A DNA stretch of 7,302 bases from Cellulomonadaceae bacterium. Its GTDB lineage: Bacteria > Actinomycetota > Actinomycetes > Actinomycetales > Cellulomonadaceae. The notes below the pieces were generated by a model. The model searched no databases. It had not been told where the DNA came from and worked only from the letters and a program-made list of their open reading frames with translations. Positions 1 through 5,674 of this stretch are shown here, piece by piece (within the stretch, counting starts at the first letter, position 1; each line of letters opens with the position of its first letter). The stretch is taken from positions 1 to 7,302 of the forward strand of contig JAITCS010000202.1 of NCBI GenBank assembly GCA_031282935.1, written 5' to 3'. A program made the translations under genes and the position numbers.

Positions 1-231
1 GGGTTGGCCGTCAATCGAGAAGCCGTCACCCAGCTCGAAGGATCGGGTTTTCCGGTGCCTGTCCTCGAGTTCGACCACGCGAACGCCGCCGATTCTTTGC
101 ACTCTGATGACCGCGCCCACCCAACCCGAGGCGTCGTGCTCCACCACCAAGCCACGGGTGGCGCTAACTTGAGCGACAGCCTTGGGCGGCGGCGGTTTCA
201 GCGCGCCGTACCCGTAACGATCTTCCCACAT
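1..231 (-). CDS. DUF3097 family protein, N-terminal part (runs off left edge)
   Basis: Reading the minus strand from the ATG at 231-229 gives 77 codons with no stop up to the window edge. The protein starts MWEDRYGYGALKPPPPKA. It then has a segment around residues 27-47 (GLVVEHDASGWVGAVIRV) and one around residues 54-77 (ELEDRHRKTRSFELGDGFSIDG) that match my memory of the start of DUF3097 proteins, a conserved actinobacterial family of unknown function with a 'GLVVED.ASGFVGAV' and 'LEDRHG' signature. An in-frame TAG at 237-235 lies two codons before this ATG and no other start lies between, so the start is well fixed. There is no clear ribosome binding site; a TAGGCT box seven bases upstream suggests leaderless expression. 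It is divergent from guaA across 240 bp. The C-terminal part is outside the window, and I propose no biochemical role. Confidence 0.85.
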   Translation of the reverse strand, partial: MWEDRYGYGALKPPPPKAVAQVSATRGLVVEHDASGWVGAVIRVQRIGGVRVVELEDRHRKTRSFELGDGFSIDGQP

Positions 232-238
232 TGCCTAT

Positions 239-244
239 AGCCTA
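239..244 (-). promoter_or_regulatory. Candidate -10 box for leaderless DUF3097 transcript
   Basis: On the minus strand TAGGCT is followed by seven bases and then the ATG at 231. TANNNT about seven bases before the start codon is the usual arrangement for leaderless mRNAs in actinobacteria, and no Shine-Dalgarno sequence is visible. No convincing -35 box was found. Position and motif are seen; function is inferred. Confidence 0.45.
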
Positions 245-301
245 TCGCCACGCTGCGCCCACCAGGACGTGCCACACCGCAGCGGGCGCCCCCCACAACA
301 A

Positions 302-367
302 CCGCCCCCGAAAAGAACTGCCAGCCCCGGGCCTGGATGACGAGGGGGTGGTGGAAAACGGGGGCGG
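302..367. repeat. 9-bp GC-only inverted repeat in divergent spacer
   Basis: CCGCCCCCG at 302-310 and CGGGGGCGG at 359-367 are perfect reverse complements 48 bp apart. The intervening DNA holds a smaller CCAG/CTGG pair (321-324 and 333-336) and G-rich runs. No U-tract follows, so this is not a standard terminator. It lies upstream of the proposed start points of both neighbouring genes, so on that model it is untranscribed DNA. Its role is unknown. Confidence 0.5.
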
Positions 368-401
368 CGGCGGGCGCAAGCCGACGCACCCGGTTGGAGC
401 C

Positions 402-419
402 AGGGGGAGACTTCCCCCT
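402..419. repeat. Perfect 7-bp hairpin, 53 bp upstream of guaA
   Basis: AGGGGGA (402-408), loop GACT, TCCCCCT (413-419). The stem is strong but is followed on the plus strand by CAAAATA and on the minus strand by GGCTCC, so there is no terminator tail on either side. It sits just upstream of the likely guaA promoter and could be a structural or protein-binding element. Confidence 0.5.
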
Positions 420-445
420 CAAAATACCGCATACTGCAACCACGC

Positions 446-459
446 AGCGGAAATCCGCT
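446..459. promoter_or_regulatory. 14-bp palindrome abutting the guaA -10 box (possible operator)
   Basis: AGCGGA-AA-TCCGCT is a perfect 6-bp inverted repeat with a 2-bp centre. Its last base is the first base of the proposed -10 box TAGGAT (459-464), so it fills the downstream part of the -35/-10 spacer, where a bound dimeric repressor would block RNA polymerase. The palindrome is seen directly; that a regulator binds it is inference, and I do not recognise it as a known operator. Confidence 0.4.
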
Positions 460-464
460 AGGAT
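459..464 (+). promoter_or_regulatory. Candidate -10 box for leaderless guaA transcript
   Basis: TAGGAT is followed by seven bases and then the ATG at 472, the same spacing as for the divergent DUF3097 gene. A weak -35 candidate, TGCAAC, lies at 435-440. The same bases contain AGGA (460-463), which could act as a Shine-Dalgarno sequence for the ATG at 472 if transcription starts further upstream; both readings favour 472 as the start codon. Confidence 0.45.
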
Positions 465-471
465 GGGTTTC

Positions 472-2028
472 ATGGAGCAGGGCCCGGTTTTGGTGGTGGA
501 TTTCGGCGCGCAATACGCGCAGTTAATTGCGCGGCGCGTGCGGGAAGCTCAGGTTTATTCCGAGGTGGTGCCACATTCGATGCCGGTCGCGGAAATGCTC
601 GCCAAGAATCCAGCAGCGATAATTCTTTCTGGTGGCCCAGCCTCCGTTTATGCCGAGGGCGCCCCGCAGATTTCTGGGGAATTGTTTGAAGCGAACGTGC
701 CAGTATTCGGAATATGTTACGGCTTCCAACTAATGGCCCAAACTCTGAATGGGAAAGTGGCAAAAACCGGCACCGCAGAATTCGGGCGCACCGAAGTTAC
801 CGTAACGGAACCGGGCTTATTGCTAAATGATGTTCCCGCCACCCAAAACGTCTGGATGAGTCACGGGGATGCGGTGCATAATGCACCCGAAGGCTTTGAG
901 GTTTTAGCGACTTCCTACGGTTCCCCGGTGGCGGCTTTCGAGAACAAGGATAAGCACTTATTTGGGGTGCAATGGCACCCTGAGGTTATTCATTCCACTT
1001 ATGGCCAAAAGGTCTTGGAACGATTCTTGCACGATGGCGCAGGTATTGGTTACGATTGGACTCCAGAATCCATCGTCGCTGATCAAGTCGCTAAAATTAA
1101 GGCGCAAGTCGGCAACAAACGCGCAATTTGCGGCCTGAGTGGGGGAGTGGATTCCGCTGTCGCAGCAGCCATCGTACAAAAGGCCATCGGTGATCAGCTC
1201 ACATGCGTTTTGGTTGACCACGGACTAATGCGTCAAGGCGAAGTGGAACAGGTGGAGCGAGATTTCGTGGCCGCTACCGGAGTTGATTTAGTGGTAAAGC
1301 GCAAAAAAGACCGCTTTTTATCGGCACTAAAAGGCGTAAGCGACCCGGAAACGAAACGAAAGATTATTGGCCGGGAGTTTATTAGGGTGTTCGAGGAAGC
1401 GCAGCGAGAAATCGTTGCGAATCACCCTGGAGAGGACGTGCATTTCTTAGTGCAAGGCACGCTCTATCCTGACGTTGTAGAATCCGGTGGCGGTGATGGC
1501 ACAGCCAATATCAAATCCCACCACAATGTGGGCGGTTTGCCTGAAGATCTTGAGTTTGAGCTAATAGAACCGCTGCGCGATCTATTCAAGGATGAGGTGC
1601 GCGCGGTGGGCCGAGAAATTGGGGTGCCAGAAGGTATAGTTAGCCGGCAGCCTTTCCCAGGCCCCGGTCTTGGTATCCGAATAATTGGTGAGGTCAATGA
1701 GGAACGGCTTGAGGTGTTGCGGGCTGCCGACGCCATCGTTCGTGAGGAACTGACTAAGGCCGGGTTGGATGCCCAGATTTGGCAATGCCCCGTAGTGTTG
1801 CTGGCCGATGTCCGTTCCGTGGGGGTCCAAGGCGACGAGCGCACCTACGGCCACCCCATCGTGCTGCGCCCGGTTTCATCGGAGGACGCGATGACGGCCG
1901 ACTGGTCGCGCCTGCCCTACGAGGTGCTGGCCCGGATCTCCAACCGGATTACCAACGAGGTGCGCGAGGTGAACCGGGTGGTTGTTGATGTGACATCGAA
2001 ACCACCCGGCACCATCGAATGGGAGTAG
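472..2028 (+). CDS. guaA: GMP synthase (glutamine-hydrolysing)
   Basis: GuaA converts XMP, ATP and glutamine to GMP, AMP, pyrophosphate and glutamate, the last step of guanine nucleotide synthesis in the cytosol. The 518 residues match the usual 510-525. Residues about 5-195 are a class I glutamine amidotransferase domain, with nucleophile Cys82 in GICYGFQ and His169 and Glu171 in QWHPEV. Residues about 200-395 are the ATP pyrophosphatase domain, with the P-loop SGGVDS at 223-228 and the [12 protein letters not shown] segment. The rest is the dimerisation and XMP-binding domain, with [15 protein letters not shown] and the conserved end KPPGTIEWE. All catalytic residues are present. ATG 472 is preferred to in-frame ATG 463 because AGGA (460-463) and the TAGGAT box are spaced for 472; an in-frame ATG at 337 would add an unlikely GC-rich extension. 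The last 75 or so codons are far richer in G/C-ending codons than the rest. The stop abuts the stop of the convergent gene. Confidence 0.98.
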   Translation: MEQGPVLVVDFGAQYAQLIARRVREAQVYSEVVPHSMPVAEMLAKNPAAIILSGGPASVYAEGAPQISGELFEANVPVFGICYGFQLMAQTLNGKVAKTGTAEFGRTEVTVTEPGLLLNDVPATQNVWMSHGDAVHNAPEGFEVLATSYGSPVAAFENKDKHLFGVQWHPEVIHSTYGQKVLERFLHDGAGIGYDWTPESIVADQVAKIKAQVGNKRAICGLSGGVDSAVAAAIVQKAIGDQLTCVLVDHGLMRQGEVEQVERDFVAATGVDLVVKRKKDRFLSALKGVSDPETKRKIIGREFIRVFEEAQREIVANHPGEDVHFLVQGTLYPDVVESGGGDGTANIKSHHNVGGLPEDLEFELIEPLRDLFKDEVRAVGREIGVPEGIVSRQPFPGPGLGIRIIGEVNEERLEVLRAADAIVREELTKAGLDAQIWQCPVVLLADVRSVGVQGDERTYGHPIVLRPVSSEDAMTADWSRLPYEVLARISNRITNEVREVNRVVVDVTSKPPGTIEWE

Positions 2029-2039
2029 TTACATTCGGT
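2014..2039. repeat. Inverted repeat spanning the two abutting stop codons
   Basis: CGAATG (2016-2021) and CATTCG (2032-2037) are perfect reverse complements. Two further pairs (one G-U on the plus strand) extend the stem to 8 bp. The 10-base loop contains both stop codons, the guaA TAG (2026-2028) and the convergent gene's TAA (2031-2029). There is no T-run, so it is not a textbook terminator, but it is the only structure visible at this convergent junction. Confidence 0.4.
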
Positions 2040-2286
2040 TGGCGCGCCGCATCGCGCTGGAAATGGCGCTCGCAATAAGCGCCATGCCAGCCGCCGAAAG
2101 CAGCAGGATGAAAACCATGGCAATGTCAACGGCATAGCCGATACTTGTCAGCAGCACCAACACGCCGAGAGTGGCCAGAATCAAACCCCAAACAATCGTG
2201 CCGGGGCGCACCGCAGTGCTCACCGGAGGTTGCGGGTAAGAATATGGATAGCCAACTTGGTCAAAATTGGGCATCTCGTTTGACAT
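2029..2286 (-). CDS. Small two-helix membrane protein, PspC cluster
   Basis: An 85-residue protein with a Tyr/Pro-rich N-terminus (residues 1-27, containing GYPYSYPQPPVS) followed by RPGTIVWGLILATLGVLVLL and a second hydrophobic stretch (IAMVFILLLSAAGMALIASA), and a basic tail ending RRANRM. Two membrane helices are predicted by eye. The start is firm: the ATG overlaps the TAA of the upstream 381-residue gene as TAATG, and GGGAG (minus strand, 2297-2293) lies six bases before it, so the two genes are probably translationally coupled. Small proteins with a 'PGTIVWGL' motif occur, as I recall, next to actinobacterial PspC genes; I know of no defined function. Its stop is directly adjacent to the guaA stop, with no intergenic base. 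Confidence 0.8.
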   Translation of the reverse strand: MSNEMPNFDQVGYPYSYPQPPVSTAVRPGTIVWGLILATLGVLVLLTSIGYAVDIAMVFILLLSAAGMALIASAISSAMRRANRM

Positions 2287-3431
2287 TAGTTTCTCCCTGC
2301 TGGGGTGCTGCCAACTAAGGCGCGGTCAGTAATGGTCACATTGCCTGCACCCATATCAATAAGCAGTGATATGCCTTGGTTGAACAACTCTCGGGGGCCT
2401 TGGGAAATACCAGCGTATGGCATTTCAGGGTTAGCGGTGGAGAATACGGCAGGATTTCCCCGAACCGCAGTCAATGCCTGGGTAACGGAATTACCAGCCA
2501 CCTCCCAATTCACCGTGCCGGCCATCATGCGCACATTGGCGGTAACGTCAACACCGGGAGGAACAACTACGGTCAGGTTGCCAGCCGAGGCCGAAAGCGG
2601 AATTACAGCGGAATTGTTTTGCCAATCAATATCGGTCAAATCTATCGTGCCCTCCCCAAATTGAATCCGAAAGCCATCAGCGGCGCTCTGGATAGAATCT
2701 GGTGTGACGGTTTCACCTTGATTGATAACCCGCTGCGACTCGTGAGTCGGCCAATCAGCAGAAGACAACATAGAACCAACAGTTACCGAATCCAGTTCGC
2801 CATCCAATAAACGCTGCCCGTTTATCGTGGTAAAGGAAATCAACCCGGCAATAAGGCCCAAAACGCCGATCAGGCCCAAAAACCCGCTGTTCCGGCCACG
2901 CACCCCAGCGCCCACGCTAACCACACCGAGCAGCACTAGCGCCGCCCCCAGCAAGGCCAGCGGGATGTTCCACTGGTAACCGGCGGCAGCGAAATGCAAC
3001 GCCCCAAAAGTGCGGGTCAAAAAGAACGCCGCCGCCGTCAGCAAGGTTAGGGTGCCAAGCACCGCCAATGTGGCCACGGCACCAGGGCCTTTGACCACGG
3101 GCGTCTGACTGCGCTGCCAAGCGCGTTGCGCGCGCTCGTAATCCTTACGTTGGCGCTGCACCTCGCGGTGCATGAGGTCAACGTCTTTATGCTGGAGCGC
3201 CTCCCCGTGGTGGCGCTCCTTTCGGTCGTGTTCGGTTTCCAGATCGGAAAGAATACTTTGCTGTAGGAAATCAGCGTCGGCGAACATGTACCCTTCATCT
3301 GCCATTGGCATTGTGCTTTCGGTCAGGGGTATTTCCATAATGGGCTGATCCGAAACAACAGGCAATTCCGTTAAGGGCAGTTCCGAATCAAGAGGCAAAT
3401 CTGTCACAGACTGTGCCGAAATAAGAGGCAT
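2286..3431 (-). CDS. Membrane protein with 11-residue N-terminal repeats and LiaF-like C-terminal domain; probable second half of split PspC protein
   Basis: From ATG 3431 this gives 381 residues. Residues 1-45 are degenerate 11-residue repeats (MPLISAQSVTD, LPLDSELPLTE, LPVVSDQPIME). Residues 55-110 are highly charged and could be coiled coil. Three hydrophobic segments follow at about 116-139, 155-178 and 183-203. The C-terminal 175 residues are beta-rich, with DLTDIDW, NLTVVVPPGVDVTANV and LLIDMGAGNVTI, resembling the LiaF/DUF2154-type ectodomain that ends many actinobacterial PspC proteins. It has no PspC domain; that domain is in the gene upstream, 59 bp away in another frame. The reading frame stays open upstream of ATG 3431 to 3527 without another ATG, GTG or TTG, and the repeat continues through it. 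The true protein may therefore be a 575-residue -1 frameshift fusion, or start at ATT 3455, which has GGAG five bases before it. The Shine-Dalgarno sequence for ATG 3431 is poor. Confidence 0.8.
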   Translation of the reverse strand: MPLISAQSVTDLPLDSELPLTELPVVSDQPIMEIPLTESTMPMADEGYMFADADFLQQSILSDLETEHDRKERHHGEALQHKDVDLMHREVQRQRKDYERAQRAWQRSQTPVVKGPGAVATLAVLGTLTLLTAAAFFLTRTFGALHFAAAGYQWNIPLALLGAALVLLGVVSVGAGVRGRNSGFLGLIGVLGLIAGLISFTTINGQRLLDGELDSVTVGSMLSSADWPTHESQRVINQGETVTPDSIQSAADGFRIQFGEGTIDLTDIDWQNNSAVIPLSASAGNLTVVVPPGVDVTANVRMMAGTVNWEVAGNSVTQALTAVRGNPAVFSTANPEMPYAGISQGPRELFNQGISLLIDMGAGNVTITDRALVGSTPAGRN

Positions 3432-3459
3432 TTCCGTGACGCTTATTTCGTCAATTACT
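3328..3459 (-). repeat. Four degenerate 33-bp tandem repeats (11-residue units)
   Basis: Plus-strand units begin at 3328, 3361, 3394 and 3427. Each starts GG(C/T)A and has a half-unit subrepeat 15 bp later (3343, 3376, 3409), so spacing alternates 15 and 18 bp. Units two and three agree at 23 of 33 positions by hand count. In protein terms they encode a pattern of Pro, hydrophobic and acidic residues near [LMI]P[LV]xS and ending T/M-D/E. The last unit lies mostly upstream of the ATG at 3431, which suggests translation begins further upstream. Confidence 0.75.
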
Positions 3460-3472
3460 TCTCCGTTTGTTT

Positions 3473-3508
3473 CACCAGTCGGTGCTGGGGCTAAAAAGAG
3501 GCACCTCC
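3473..3508 (-). other. Candidate -1 frameshift site joining the two PspC cluster genes
   Basis: In mRNA sense the 173-residue gene ends GGA GGT GCC TCT TTT TAG. The run U UUU UAG (stop at 3493-3491) lets the P-site tRNA-Phe slip back one base onto another UUU, after which reading continues UUA GCC CCA in the frame of the 381-residue protein. An SD-like GGAGGT (3508-3503) lies just upstream and a 4-bp hairpin GGTG/CACC (3484-3473) just downstream. These are the kinds of element known to stimulate frameshifting. A real indel mutation or a homopolymer sequencing error would look the same. Confidence 0.45.
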
Positions 3509-4012
3509 GGCAGCGATGCGAGCCGCCTTACGATTGCGAATCCAAACTGCAAACAACCAGATCGCTACGCCCCAAAAAGCGATTTGCCCTACAGTCAACA
3601 AGGCACTGAAAACACTAAGCCCTGCTCCTGCTGCGCTAGAGCCCAAACGGAAAATCGAAGTATTTGTCAAGCCACGCAAAAACATGAGCCCAGCGCCAAT
3701 TAGAGCTGGATTGAAATGCCCGCGAATTGCCTCTTGCAAATGAATCCGACCGTCAATGGCTTCAGGCAATAACGCCCACGCAGCGCCGTAAAGCAAGAAA
3801 CCGAAACCGCCCAAGAAAGTCGAGAGGAAGAACAAGCCACGCACAATCATGGGGTCCCAGCCGAGGCGCCGGGCGATCCCGCCAGCAACCCCGCCGAGCC
3901 AACGCTCTGGCGCCCGCGTGATCCCGGTGTGGCGCACCGAGTTGAAGAACTTGTCCGAAGGCCGTGGGGCGAGGGGAGGTTGTACCATTTGGATATCATT
4001 TTGTGTTGTCAT
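3491..4012 (-). CDS. PspC-domain membrane protein (possibly the N-terminal half of a longer protein)
   Basis: 173 residues. Residues 27-85 form a PspC domain: GITRAPERWLGGVAGGIARRLGW, then a hydrophobic helix and the typical closing AAWALLPEA. Further hydrophobic stretches at about 101-115 and 130-158 suggest three or four membrane passes, with a basic tail RNRKAARI. PspC proteins sit in the inner membrane and act in envelope-stress responses; in Corynebacterium EsrI, a PspC protein divergent from a PspC-histidine kinase, modulates that kinase. Here the same divergent layout is seen (134 bp from the kinase gene). The protein stops directly after GGASF at a U5-UAG run; in related proteins, as I recall, the chain continues into a linker, more helices and a LiaF-like domain, which here lie in the -1 frame immediately downstream. 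The ATG at 4012 is the first start; AGG is only one base away, so a leaderless start is plausible. Confidence 0.88.
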   Translation of the reverse strand: MTTQNDIQMVQPPLAPRPSDKFFNSVRHTGITRAPERWLGGVAGGIARRLGWDPMIVRGLFFLSTFLGGFGFLLYGAAWALLPEAIDGRIHLQEAIRGHFNPALIGAGLMFLRGLTNTSIFRLGSSAAGAGLSVFSALLTVGQIAFWGVAIWLFAVWIRNRKAARIAAGGASF

Positions 4013-4019
4013 ACCTGTA

Positions 4020-4025
4020 ATTCTG
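4020..4025 (-). promoter_or_regulatory. Weak candidate -10 box for the PspC gene
   Basis: CAGAAT on the minus strand lies exactly seven bases before the ATG at 4012, the same spacing as the TANNNT boxes of guaA and DUF3097. It matches TATAAT at four of six positions. No good -35 is evident, which would suit a promoter that needs the upstream activator sites at 4058-4097. Confidence 0.3.
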
Positions 4026-4050
4026 CCGTGCCGGGCGCCGTAAAGATATT

Positions 4051-4061
4051 GGGTGATACCC
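4051..4061. promoter_or_regulatory. Small palindrome GGGTGATACCC in divergent promoter
   Basis: GGGT and ACCC arms flank a 3-base centre. The right arm overlaps the first ACCCTGATT direct repeat, so the left arm may be an inverted copy of the same half-site. Function is inferred from position only. Confidence 0.35.
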
Positions 4062-4097
4062 TGATTCGACCCTGATTTCTGCCTGGAAACCCCGATT
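4058..4097. promoter_or_regulatory. Three ACCC(T/C)GATT direct repeats between the PspC and kinase genes
   Basis: ACCCTGATT occurs at 4058-4066 and 4069-4077, and ACCCCGATT at 4089-4097. Spacings of 11 and 20 bp are close to one and two helical turns, placing the copies on about the same face of the DNA. The array lies in the 134-bp spacer, roughly 46-85 bp upstream of the PspC start codon and 50-90 bp upstream of the kinase start codon, where activator sites for either gene would be. A response regulator paired with the kinase is the obvious candidate binder; that is inference. Confidence 0.45.
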
Positions 4098-4146
4098 TCG
4101 AACGGCGAATGTTTATTTTGCCCGGGGGTCGTGCCACCATATACCT

Positions 4147-5454
4147 ATGACCAGAGTAGAGGAGCGGCGGGCGCGCACTCTCGCCGTCCCGCCCGCGCCC
4201 AAGAGCGCCCTAGAACCTCGGTTGCTGCGACCGGTGGCGGGGCGCTGGCTGGCCGGGGTGTGCGCCGGGTTGGCAGTCTATTTGCGGGTTCCGGTGAAGT
4301 GGGTGCGGGTGGCGGTGGTCGCTTTGACACTGCTGGGCGGGGCAGGAATTTTCGCGTACTTGTTTTGGTGGCTCACGGTTCCCACGGGGGATCCGGCGCG
4401 CGCGGAGGTTATTTCACGGCCGACGGCGATTCAACGCCTTGCGCGCAGGCAGACCGATTCCCCCGACCCGATGGCTCTGCTCAAGGGGATTTGGCGGCGC
4501 GAGGTGATCACCGGCCTGGTTTTGCTGGGCACGGCGGTGGGGTTGGTGGCGGTGCGCCTCGGCTGGGATTGGCGCCACAGTTGGGTGCCACCTGCGGTGA
4601 TGGCCGCCGCTGGGTTGGCGCTGGCGTGGAGCCAGTTGGAGGACACCGAAACCGGGCAGGCGAGCCGCTCGCTGCGAATGTGGTTGCGCGTGGGCGGCGG
4701 CACGATTTTGGTGGTCGCCGGGATTCTGGTGTTCTTTTGGTCTGGGCGGCCTTTTTGGGAGTTTGTGCAGACCGGGCTTGCGATTCTGGTAGTGCTGCTC
4801 GGGGCTGGCTTAGTTATTGCGCCTTGGTGGGTGCGCCTCGGGCGGCGGTTAGGCGATGCGAGCGCGGCTCAGGCTCGTGAGGCGGAGCGTGCCGACATTG
4901 CGGCGCACCTGCACGATTCCGTGCTGCAAACCTTGGCTCTGATCAGGGCAAACGCGACCGATGCGGATACCGTGGCAAGGTTGGCGCGGTCGCAGGAGCG
5001 CGAGTTGCGCACTTGGTTGTACGATGACCGGCCCGAGGAGTCCACCTCCTTAGCAGCCCAGATTAAGGAGGTCGCCGCGCAGGTGGAGGACGGCAAGGTG
5101 GGCAAGGTGGGCGCGCCGGTGGCTCCGATTGACGTGGTGGTGGTGGGGGACTGCTCCCCGGATGAGGCCACAGCGGCCCTGCTGGCGGCCACAAAGGAAG
5201 CGCTGGTGAACGCCGTGGCGCACGGCGCCCCGCCGATCTCGGTTTATGTTGAGGTCACTGAGCCGACGGTTGAGGTGTTCGTGCGGGATCGCGGGGAGGG
5301 GTTCGACATGGAGGCGGTTCCAAGGGATCGCCTGGGGGTGCGCGAATCCATCTTTGGGCGGATGGAGCGGAAGGGCGGTTCGGCTGAGATTGTGTCCCGG
5401 CCGGGTTGGGGCACCGAGGTGCGGCTCAAATCCCCGCGCAAGCCTGAAGACTAG
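4147..5454 (+). CDS. PspC-domain sensor histidine kinase (LiaS/NarX-like class)
   Basis: A 435-residue membrane kinase. Residues 25-80 are a PspC domain (RPVAGRWLAGVCAGLAVYLRV, then a membrane helix ending WWLTVP). Further hydrophobic helices lie at roughly 117-135, 147-163, 180-196 and 203-228. The dimerisation and phosphoacceptor region has AHLHDSVLQTL with phospho-accepting His256. The ATPase domain has the N-box KEALVNAVAHG (Glu351, Asn355), the G1 box DRGEGFD (Asp381) and a G2-like GRMERKGGSAEIVS, ending in GWGTEVRL, so catalytic residues appear intact. It should sense envelope state and phosphorylate a LuxR-type response regulator. Such kinases are normally followed at once by the regulator gene; here none follows. 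The layout opposite a PspC gene matches EsrI/EsrS of Corynebacterium. No Shine-Dalgarno sequence precedes ATG 4147, but residue 25 onward is conserved, so the start is approximate. A 9-bp tandem duplication (5092-5109) encodes GKV twice. Confidence 0.93.
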   Translation: MTRVEERRARTLAVPPAPKSALEPRLLRPVAGRWLAGVCAGLAVYLRVPVKWVRVAVVALTLLGGAGIFAYLFWWLTVPTGDPARAEVISRPTAIQRLARRQTDSPDPMALLKGIWRREVITGLVLLGTAVGLVAVRLGWDWRHSWVPPAVMAAAGLALAWSQLEDTETGQASRSLRMWLRVGGGTILVVAGILVFFWSGRPFWEFVQTGLAILVVLLGAGLVIAPWWVRLGRRLGDASAAQAREAERADIAAHLHDSVLQTLALIRANATDADTVARLARSQERELRTWLYDDRPEESTSLAAQIKEVAAQVEDGKVGKVGAPVAPIDVVVVGDCSPDEATAALLAATKEALVNAVAHGAPPISVYVEVTEPTVEVFVRDRGEGFDMEAVPRDRLGVRESIFGRMERKGGSAEIVSRPGWGTEVRLKSPRKPED

Positions 5455-5541
5455 GAAACGTCCGGGGTAAGCAGCGCACGAGGTCGGGGCGCCGAACGCG
5501 GTTTGCGCCCATAGGCGGTTTAGGGTGCATTGGCGCCACGG

Positions 5542-5560
5542 AGACGGTTTTTTGGCGTCT
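5542..5560 (+). terminator. Weak terminator-like hairpin after the kinase gene
   Basis: AGACG (5542-5546) and CGTCT (5556-5560) form a perfect 5-bp stem around a 9-base U-rich loop, followed by TTCTT. Stem and tail are both short. It is the best terminator candidate between the kinase gene and the next gene, but actinobacterial termination is often Rho-dependent and this may not function. Confidence 0.3.
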
Positions 5561-5563
5561 TTC

Positions 5564-5595
5564 TTGACCATAAGGCGCGGGTTGTGGGGTAGGAT
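5564..5595 (+). promoter_or_regulatory. Possible promoter for the 106-residue gene
   Basis: TTGACC (5564-5569) resembles a -35 box and TAGGAT (5590-5595) a -10 box identical to that proposed for guaA. The 20-bp spacer is longer than the usual 16-18, so the pair is doubtful. A start near 5602 would give a leader of about 78 bases. Confidence 0.28.
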
Positions 5596-5668
5596 TGGGC
5601 TTGAGGGCGAAATTCTGACGTGGTTCAGAGCTAAATCCACACCGACTTAACGATTACAACCTTAAGCC

Positions 5669-5674
5669 AGGAGG
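5669..5674 (+). promoter_or_regulatory. Consensus ribosome binding site AGGAGG
   Basis: A full AGGAGG five bases before ATG 5680 is the strongest Shine-Dalgarno sequence in the window and fixes the start of the 106-residue protein over internal ATGs at 5716, 5725 and 5743. Confidence 0.8.

Noticed and set aside
4..240. Plus-strand reading frame at the left edge
   Set aside because: The minus strand encodes a recognisable DUF3097 N-terminus over the same bases; the plus frame shows no family features.
342..407. G-quadruplex in the guaA upstream region
   Set aside because: Only four runs of three or more G occur and their loops are long and uneven, so it is not a convincing motif by eye.
337..471. 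Extended guaA start at ATG 337 (45 extra residues)
   Set aside because: The extension is Gly/Ala/Arg-rich with no similarity to GuaA N-termini and crosses a perfect hairpin and a likely promoter; length and homology fit 472.
2305..2810. Plus-strand reading frames opposite the 381-residue gene
   Set aside because: They are antisense to a gene with clear repeats, membrane helices and an ectodomain, and have no own ribosome sites or recognisable motifs.
4111..4146. Promoter elements for the kinase (TTTATTTT, or CATATA near the ATG)
   Set aside because: The first has no convincing -35 partner and the second is too close to the start codon to act as a -10 box for this gene.
4131..4880. Plus-strand Gly/Arg-rich reading frame overlapping the kinase
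   Set aside because: It is a shadow of the kinase gene in a GC-rich region; the kinase frame has all motifs.
5050..5640. 196-residue minus-strand reading frame over the kinase 3' end and spacer
   Set aside because: Most of it is antisense to the conserved ATPase domain; the protein is His/Pro/Arg-rich and low in pattern. It is not a response regulator.
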